From UBA10210 sp964408425 (GTDB lineage Archaea; Micrarchaeota; Micrarchaeia; Norongarragalinales; Norongarragalinaceae): a stretch of DNA of 43,569 bases. Below the pieces are notes generated by a model. It was not told where the DNA came from and made no database searches. It was given only the letters and a program-made list of their open reading frames with translations. The stretch is taken from positions 1 through 43,569 of the forward strand of contig CAYOZI010000006.1 of NCBI GenBank assembly GCA_964408425.1, read 5' to 3'. The position numbers and the translations under genes are program-made. The stretch's first letter is position 1. Each line of letters begins with the position of its first letter. Shown here piece by piece: positions 38,134 to 43,569 of the stretch.

Positions 38134-39522
38134 TCAGCGCTTCAACCTTTTCTGCAATTCCGCAGGGTCCACTCGCAAACGATGCTCTTTCATCAATTCC
38201 CCGAAGCCCTTCCCGCTTTTCACCAATGCATCCAGTTCCCTTTCCGAAAGCTTGCGCAAGCCCTTCCCTCCGGTTATTTTCTCGGCGCCATTTCCCGAAG
38301 GCAATTCCCTCAAAATTTCCGGAATCGCCGCTTTCACGATTACGCCTTTTGCGTATAGGGAAAACAATTCCTTCAACTGCAGTTCTGTTATCTTATCCGT
38401 TTTCACTCCTTCTCGCCTCAAGCTTACAATCGTCTCCAACAGCGTAGACGCGACCGCAGTTGCATCTGCCTTGGTTTCCCTCACGATGCGCTCGAACAAG
38501 CCGGAATCTTTCGAAGACGCCATCCTCTGCGCCATCTGCTCGTTCAGCCCTATTTTCCTCAAACCCGCGGTTTGCTCTTCCGCGCTTTCCCCGACAACCG
38601 CTTCATCCAACATGCGTTTTTCTATACCCACGTGCGGAACGTCCGTCTCCGGGTAAATCCTCGCCGCTCCAGGCAAAGGACGCATGTACTCGCTCTCCAA
38701 TCCGATTATCCTCCTAGTCTCCCCACCTTCCCTCACGCTTTCTCTCCTCTGGCGGGCTATTTCCACGTCAATGATTTTCGGCAACAGCTTCAAATCCTGA
38801 ACTCCCTTCAACTCTGTCCTCTCCCCGCCGTCCACGCTGACGTTCAAATCCTGGCGAATGCTTCCCAACCCCCTCTGCACCCGTCCCGACGCTCTGAGAA
38901 TTCCGCCCAATTTTTCGGCAGTCTCCTTAGCATGCTCGCCGTCCTTTACGTCCGGCGCGGTGGCGATCTCCACCAACGGAATCCCGAGCCTATCCAAACG
39001 ATAAACGAATTTCCCTTCCGTTTTCTCCACGATTCCCGCGCTCTCCTCCTCCAACGCAACGGACTGGACGCCCACTTTTCCTTTCGAGGTTTCAACAAAA
39101 CCCCCTGTTGCAATCAGCATCGTCCGTTGAAAGCCGGAAACGGCCGAACCGTCGGCAATAGTCTTCCTCATCACGTGCGCTTCATCCACTACCTTCGAAT
39201 GCAACGCTTTCGCTATTCCCAACGCTATCATTAACGCGTCGTTGTTCAACGGGCAAGGAGGCTGTTCGTCGCTCTCGACCGAACATGAAAAACGGGAATC
39301 AATTAAGTATTCAAAAACGATTTTCTTTCCAGCTTCGTACGCTGCGGCGACGTCTATTTCCCCCAATTCCCCGCCAACCGCCTTCAGCCGCCGATGCAAA
39401 ACCTCGTCAACATGAAACTCGCTTTTCTCGGCAGAAGGATAAGCGTAGCAAACGCAGTGCAATTTCCACGAGTCCAGCCGCTGGTGGATTTCCAAACCGA
39501 TTTTAACGCCCAATCCAGCCAC
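38134..39522 (-). CDS. gatE: Glu-tRNA(Gln) amidotransferase subunit E, lacking GAD insertion
   Basis: Kinase/amidotransferase half of the archaeal GatDE complex, which turns Glu-tRNA(Gln) into Gln-tRNA(Gln). GatB-type core with KIGLEIHQRL, PPCPLNNDAL, RTMLIATGGF, SIRQDLNVSV and PGAARIYPETDVP, then helical and YqeY-like tail. Archaeal GatE usually has about 620 residues with an AspRS-like (GAD) insertion of about 150 residues before ETR...RPLPGAARMYPETD. Here the chain goes from EIARQRRESVREGG directly to ETRR, so the insertion seems absent and the protein has 462 residues. Start: GTG at 39522, five bases after gatD. Confidence 0.93.
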   Translation of the reverse strand: MAGLGVKIGLEIHQRLDSWKLHCVCYAYPSAEKSEFHVDEVLHRRLKAVGGELGEIDVAAAYEAGKKIVFEYLIDSRFSCSVESDEQPPCPLNNDALMIALGIAKALHSKVVDEAHVMRKTIADGSAVSGFQRTMLIATGGFVETSKGKVGVQSVALEEESAGIVEKTEGKFVYRLDRLGIPLVEIATAPDVKDGEHAKETAEKLGGILRASGRVQRGLGSIRQDLNVSVDGGERTELKGVQDLKLLPKIIDVEIARQRRESVREGGETRRIIGLESEYMRPLPGAARIYPETDVPHVGIEKRMLDEAVVGESAEEQTAGLRKIGLNEQMAQRMASSKDSGLFERIVRETKADATAVASTLLETIVSLRREGVKTDKITELQLKELFSLYAKGVIVKAAIPEILRELPSGNGAEKITGGKGLRKLSERELDALVKSGKGFGELMKEHRLRVDPAELQKRLKR

Positions 39523-39526
39523 CCAC

Positions 39527-40846
39527 TCAATCCAATTTTTTGAACTGCGCATCCCTCAACCGCGGGTTGAACTCGCCCCGAAAGTTTTCCAGCATTTTAT
39601 CCTTCGCAACCCAGTTCTTGTGCCCCAGCACCCAGCCGAGCTTCACGAACATCGTTTCCGGCAAGCCATCCTCCAGAAAAACCGCTCCAGCATCGCTCAA
39701 TTTTCTCAAGTTCGAGTAAACGAACGGGCTGACTTTTCCGAAGAGCGTTTGGGTAGTAATGCCCACAAAAACACCCGTATCCACCGCTTTCTTCACGTGA
39801 GGAATCCAGGACTTCGCTGAATTCGTTGGCACGTGCCCCAATCCCATCGCTTCGATTATGATGCCCCTGTTCTTTTCAGCCAGGAAATCCAAAATCGAAG
39901 GGTCCGAGTTCGGGTAGGCTTTCACCAGCGCCGTTTTCTCTTCAAAAACTGCGTCGAGCTTTTCCTCCACCGTTTTTTCGGAAAAGGTTTTGTCCTCTAT
40001 CCGCCCGTCCGCGTAAATCTTCGCCAGCGGGGAATCGTTGATGGATTGGAATGCATCGCGCCTTGAAGAATGCATCTTCCTTACCTTCGTTCCCTTGTGG
40101 GCATAGCAAAAGTCGTCGCTGGAAGAGCCGTGCATTACGACGCTCACTCCCGGATAATGCGCCTTGCCGACAAAATGCGCGGCGCAAACCAGATTCAAAG
40201 CCCCGTCAAAACTCCCCCGGTCGGGGCTTCGTTGCGCGCCTACGAGAGCGACAGTTTTGTTAGTGGAAAGCATGAAACTCAACGCAGCCGCGCTGAAACC
40301 CAACGCGTCCGTACCATGGGTAATAATCACTCCGTCGCTGTCCTTCAACTGCCATTCCGTTTCCTTTGCCAGCGCAACCCATTCTTTCGCGGTAATGTCT
40401 TCGCTCATCAGGGTGAAAGGGGACGAAATGCGGTGCAGATCACACGCCTCCAGCAAATCCGGAAATTGCGAAACCAAATCCTTCGGTTTCGTCAATGCCA
40501 CCACTCCGCCAGTGTTGTAATCAACTTTCGAAACGATTGTCCCCCCGGTTGCGACTAGGGTTATTTTCGGAAGACCTTTCCTTTTCTCCAAGGGCTCTTT
40601 CGCTTCATTCCTCAAAACTCCTTCATGCTGTTTTGCTGGCAGTTTTTCCAAAACCGTTTTGTCCGAAATTGAAAGACCGGCGTTGTAGCCGCTGTCCAGT
40701 TTTATTACCAGCAAATCCTCGTCTCCGGCGGCCCTGGGCATCAAAAGCCCTTCGTAAACCACGCCGCCCTTGTCTACGCGGATCCTATCCCCTTCGGCAA
40801 TGCCTTTCGACTTCAAAAAATCAAGCATTTTCTTTGAGTAAGCCAC
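39527..40846 (-). CDS. gatD: Glu-tRNA(Gln) amidotransferase subunit D
   Basis: 439-residue asparaginase-like half of GatDE; it releases ammonia from glutamine or asparagine for GatE. N-terminal small beta domain, then VATGGTIVSKVDY and IITHGTDALGFSA, the two Thr/Asp-containing asparaginase motifs, plus VGAQRSPDRGSFDG. Length and domain order are standard. GTG at 40846 has GGTG upstream; MAYSKKMLDF fits. It is followed by gatE after four bases and preceded by elp3 after 36 bases, probably one operon. Confidence 0.95.
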   Translation of the reverse strand: MAYSKKMLDFLKSKGIAEGDRIRVDKGGVVYEGLLMPRAAGDEDLLVIKLDSGYNAGLSISDKTVLEKLPAKQHEGVLRNEAKEPLEKRKGLPKITLVATGGTIVSKVDYNTGGVVALTKPKDLVSQFPDLLEACDLHRISSPFTLMSEDITAKEWVALAKETEWQLKDSDGVIITHGTDALGFSAAALSFMLSTNKTVALVGAQRSPDRGSFDGALNLVCAAHFVGKAHYPGVSVVMHGSSSDDFCYAHKGTKVRKMHSSRRDAFQSINDSPLAKIYADGRIEDKTFSEKTVEEKLDAVFEEKTALVKAYPNSDPSILDFLAEKNRGIIIEAMGLGHVPTNSAKSWIPHVKKAVDTGVFVGITTQTLFGKVSPFVYSNLRKLSDAGAVFLEDGLPETMFVKLGWVLGHKNWVAKDKMLENFRGEFNPRLRDAQFKKLD

Positions 40847-40882
40847 TTCGAAACACCAGCCTACAAATTAACTGCGAGGACT

Positions 40883-42424
40883 TTAAAACGCCTTAACCAT
40901 ATAAGGCGAACGCAATTCATAGCCTTGCTTTTTGTAATACTCGCGCACTCCCACTCCGCTCGTCACCTTCAAGCTTTTTGCGTCAAACTCTTCCTTCGCT
41001 ATTCTTTCCGCTTCTGCCAAAAGCGTTTTTCCGAAGCTCTTGTGCTGCAATGCATTCTCATTCTTCTCCCCGATAGCAACCTGTTCTCCGTACACGCGCA
41101 ATTCCCTCACTCCGCAATTCAATCCCCCTTCCTTTTCTAAAGCCCTCAGCCGCAAAAACCCTATTAGGTAATCCTCGGCAGTATCGAAAGAAAGGAATAT
41201 TTCCTTCCCTCCGCTCGCCTCGTAATCCAAACGATGCATTTCCACGCTATCGAAATCCACTTGCTTGAACCGCGACGCCAAACCTGCTTCCCTGCAGCGA
41301 ATGCACTTGCAGTTGAAACCCATTTTCCGAACTTCCGCTTTCACGAGTTCCCTCAAATTCGTCTTCTTCACCCCATCGGCTATCTTGAAAGACGGAATGT
41401 CCCTATCCACACGCATAATTCTGCAATAGCGGGATACGAATTTCTTTCCTTGCGCGATCACGCTAGCCGCTATCTCCTCGCGGTACGGTTCGAACTCCCC
41501 CTTCTCCCACAAAGCGTGCAATTCCGTGCCTGGAATGACGAGCGTTGGATAGATTTTCAGCATGTCCGGCTTGAAATCCGGATTGGAAAACACTTCTTCA
41601 AACATCTTCACGTCTTTTTCCGGCGTAGAGTAAAGCCCCGGCATCAAGTGATAGCCCACTTTCAAAAAAGCGTTTTTCACGTTTTTCGTTGCTTCAACGC
41701 TTTCTTTTACTCCATGCCCCCTCTTCACTTTTTTCAAAGCCTCGTCGTCCAAACTCTGAACTCCCAATTCTATGCGCGTGGCTCCGAAATCCAAAAGCCT
41801 ACACACTTCTCCCTCGCCCGCCCAGTCGGGGCGCGTTTCAAAAGTCAAGCCAATAATCCTATGTGGAGCCGTCTCGTTCGCTTCAATCGCCTTTTCAAGG
41901 GAATCGCTTGCAAAACCGTTGAACGCATCATACGCCCCTTTAACGAATTTTTCCTGATAATCCAACGGCTCGGCGTTGAACGTTCCTCCCATCACTATCA
42001 ACTCGCACTTTTGAGGAACATGCCCGATGGCATAAAACTGTTTTAAGCGCGAATCCACTTGCTTGAAAGAATCGAAATTATTGCGTCTGGCCCTCAACGA
42101 GGCCGGCTCGAAGCCCGTATAGCTTTTCGCCGCCAATTCGCTAGTCGGGCAGTAAGCGCAACGGTAAGGACAAGAGATGGGCTTGAGCATTATCGCGATT
42201 ACGCTCACCCCGCTCAAACTCCTGACCCCCCTCGTTTTCAGCAAAAACAAGTACTTGCTTTTCTCGATTTCAGGCAAAGCCGCTAACACATCCGCGTTTC
42301 GCACGAAATCCTTCAAACCGTATTTTTCCGAAACCCGTCTCTTCAAAGAATCCAGTTCCCTCTTGGAGTTGACGCTAGGCAATTGGACGGCAACTTCCCC
42401 AGCAGCAACGCTCACATTAGACAA
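40883..42424 (-). CDS. elp3: Elp3-like tRNA uridine-34 radical-SAM acetyltransferase
   Basis: 513 residues. Radical-SAM domain with the cluster motif CPYRCAYC (Cys85, Cys89, Cys92 from the chosen start), Cx3Cx2C rather than the longer first spacing of many Elp3 proteins, followed by SYTGFEPASLRARRNN and GLTFETRPDW. A zinc-binding CKCIRC part and a GNAT acetyltransferase domain (KSFGKTLLAEAERIA, VGVREYYKKQGYEL) end the protein. It makes carboxymethyl-type wobble uridine. TTG at 42424 follows AGGTGGG by six bases and a TATA box near 42453; the frame is open to 42484. Probably heads an operon with gatD and gatE. Confidence 0.93.
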   Translation of the reverse strand: MSNVSVAAGEVAVQLPSVNSKRELDSLKRRVSEKYGLKDFVRNADVLAALPEIEKSKYLFLLKTRGVRSLSGVSVIAIMLKPISCPYRCAYCPTSELAAKSYTGFEPASLRARRNNFDSFKQVDSRLKQFYAIGHVPQKCELIVMGGTFNAEPLDYQEKFVKGAYDAFNGFASDSLEKAIEANETAPHRIIGLTFETRPDWAGEGEVCRLLDFGATRIELGVQSLDDEALKKVKRGHGVKESVEATKNVKNAFLKVGYHLMPGLYSTPEKDVKMFEEVFSNPDFKPDMLKIYPTLVIPGTELHALWEKGEFEPYREEIAASVIAQGKKFVSRYCRIMRVDRDIPSFKIADGVKKTNLRELVKAEVRKMGFNCKCIRCREAGLASRFKQVDFDSVEMHRLDYEASGGKEIFLSFDTAEDYLIGFLRLRALEKEGGLNCGVRELRVYGEQVAIGEKNENALQHKSFGKTLLAEAERIAKEEFDAKSLKVTSGVGVREYYKKQGYELRSPYMVKAF

Positions 42425-42480
42425 GAAAAACCCACCTGGAAAACCAAGACGATAAATACTGAAAAAACGAGTTAAAAAAC

Positions 42481-43569
42481 TCAACCGAAAAACGACTTTG
42501 CCTCTCCCTTGGCCGTTTCAACTTTCACTTCAACCGCTTTGCCTAATTCCTTTCCGGAAAAAGCGTGGGTTATTTTCAAAACCTCTCCTTTCTTGACGTT
42601 TTCAAAAACCCATTCCAACAAATCGCCCGTAACCGTCTGCTTGGTTTTTGGTTTTAAAGAAAATTCAGAAGCACTTCCTTCAGGAACCAATTCTAAAATT
42701 CGAACGCTCTTCAAGTCGCCAAGGCGATTTTTGATTGAAATCTCGATTTTGCTGTCTTTCAAAACTCGTTTTACCTTAATCGTTCGGTAGAAAAATTTGT
42801 GCCACACCAATACCGCTAGAATAAGCAATAAAATCAATGCCCCCAAAACAGGGTTGAGGTTGAGGGAAGCCAAGCCGGTTATTGAAGAAGGCTGGAAAAC
42901 GGCTTTAGAGGGCAAGGGTTTTTGTAATTTCACCACGCGGATTTCTTTGGTTTTGTTGCCGAATGCCACTCTCCATCGGCCTTCCCGGTCGAAAACAAAT
43001 TTAACCAACCCGCTTTGCAATTCCCTCGAGAAAACGTTGCCTTGAGGATCATAAACCTTCAACAAACCGCTTGCTGGAACTCCGTTTATGAAAACGCCGA
43101 TAGTCTGTTCTCCCACTTCAACCTCGTCTGGCACCCGAATGTCCACTTCCCCGCCCAAATTGGTTTCATTCGCGTGGGCAGTGGCACTTGGAGATGGCGT
43201 TGAACTTACAGACGGGCTTGGCGAAGGAGAGGCTGTGGGCGTTGCAGCCCCGCCCGCATCTGGAGTAGGAGTCGGGGTTGAAGAACTTTCGGAAGCAGTT
43301 TCGTTTCTTTGCGCGTCTATCGTCTCGTTCTTTTCCTCGCCAGTATTAAGCGCCAGGTAGGAAAACGACGTTTGGTTGCAGGCAAAGTTCGGGTAGCACT
43401 CGTAATTGCCGCTTACGGAAGAATAATTTTCCAAACTCGGGTTTTTCACGCTTTGAATTGAAACCAAATGGAAATCCGTCAAGTTAACCCAACCGTAATT
43501 CGTGAAAACCACGGCCGGAGTAGTGTAGTTTATGGCGTAATCGTTTTCGAGGTTGCAATTCCAGGAGAC
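42481..43569 (-). CDS. C-terminal part of a large membrane-anchored surface protein (cut by window)
   Basis: The frame stays open through the right edge of the window, so the start is missing; at least 362 residues are visible. Order: an extracellular part with two cysteines (YECYPNFACNQ), a Thr/Pro/Ser-rich linker (PTPTPDAGG, SPSPSPSVSS), a beta domain of about 90 residues with EVGEQTIGVFINGVP and EGRWRVAFGNKTKEI, a membrane helix (GALILLLILAVLVWH) and a final basic, beta-rich cytoplasmic domain with LKITHAFSGKEL. Several N-glycosylation-type sites (NET, NYS) lie outside. No family recognised; it may be an adhesin or surface receptor. It stops 56 bases before elp3 begins. Confidence 0.75.
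   Translation of the reverse strand, partial: VSWNCNLENDYAINYTTPAVVFTNYGWVNLTDFHLVSIQSVKNPSLENYSSVSGNYECYPNFACNQTSFSYLALNTGEEKNETIDAQRNETASESSSTPTPTPDAGGAATPTASPSPSPSVSSTPSPSATAHANETNLGGEVDIRVPDEVEVGEQTIGVFINGVPASGLLKVYDPQGNVFSRELQSGLVKFVFDREGRWRVAFGNKTKEIRVVKLQKPLPSKAVFQPSSITGLASLNLNPVLGALILLLILAVLVWHKFFYRTIKVKRVLKDSKIEISIKNRLGDLKSVRILELVPEGSASEFSLKPKTKQTVTGDLLEWVFENVKKGEVLKITHAFSGKELGKAVEVKVETAKGEAKSFFG

Noticed and set aside
1..43569. CRISPR arrays, insertion sequences, integrase or phage genes
   Set aside because: No spaced direct repeats, transposase-like or integrase-like proteins were seen on either strand.

Overview
The window looks like chromosome from a DPANN-type archaeon, perhaps of the Diapherotrites/Micrarchaeota kind (lineage guessed, not proven). 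Archaeal markers are Pelota, the replication factor C small subunit, the archaeal GatD/GatE amidotransferase, archaeal Elp3, a DUF373 protein, class III signal peptide pilins with a TadA/TadC-type secretion engine, TATA-box promoters about 25 bp before leaderless starts, and frequent GTG/TTG starts. There are no rRNA or tRNA genes that I can recognise, no CRISPR array and no insertion sequence.

Layout. 1-468: no convincing gene; a TATA box, a foldable stretch and a very clear hairpin-plus-T terminator suggest a short structured RNA. 469-11364: housekeeping genes: rfcS with a small zinc protein, a tRNA methylthiotransferase, topA followed by a shortened NFACT/Rqc2-like protein, DUF373, an ACT-domain protein, Pelota and an SDR enzyme. 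11425-20847: a metal (most likely copper) and thiol island centred on a BlaI/CopY-type repressor and an M56 (BlaR1-like) membrane protease. Leftward are two anchored proteins sharing the C-terminus APDMVGGC, a DUF411-like protein, a CcdA-like protein and a 38-residue zinc peptide. Rightward are small membrane proteins, a cupredoxin, a CopZ-like HMA protein, an HMA protein with a methionine-rich membrane domain, and a CopA ATPase. The same dyad, TTACA-N5-TGTAA or a one-mismatch version, lies at four promoters of this island, so it is probably the repressor's regulon.

20887-28308: extracytoplasmic thiol chemistry and metal uptake: two DsbA-like proteins, a protein with three tandem thioredoxin-like units, a small thioredoxin, a CCSP-motif membrane protein, a SufS-type desulfurase, a DUF1624 membrane protein, an FTR1 permease and a glutaredoxin preceded by a 13-residue cysteine peptide. 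28317-38079: a long leftward type IV pilus-like cluster: ATPase, two TadC-like membrane proteins, four short pilins, a prepilin peptidase, five or six pseudopilin-like proteins, an OB-like membrane protein and a DUF112/TctA-like membrane protein. 38134-42424: elp3-gatD-gatE, with a GatE that seems to lack the AspRS-like insertion (GAD) domain. The right edge holds the end of a large surface protein.

The part most likely to be new is the 11.4-20.8 kb island: an archaeal BlaI/M56 switch with a recognisable operator, driving copper and thiol proteins, several with conserved C-terminal cysteine tails, and accompanied by overlooked cysteine micro-peptides. All starts, promoters and family names are judged by eye; no searches were run.
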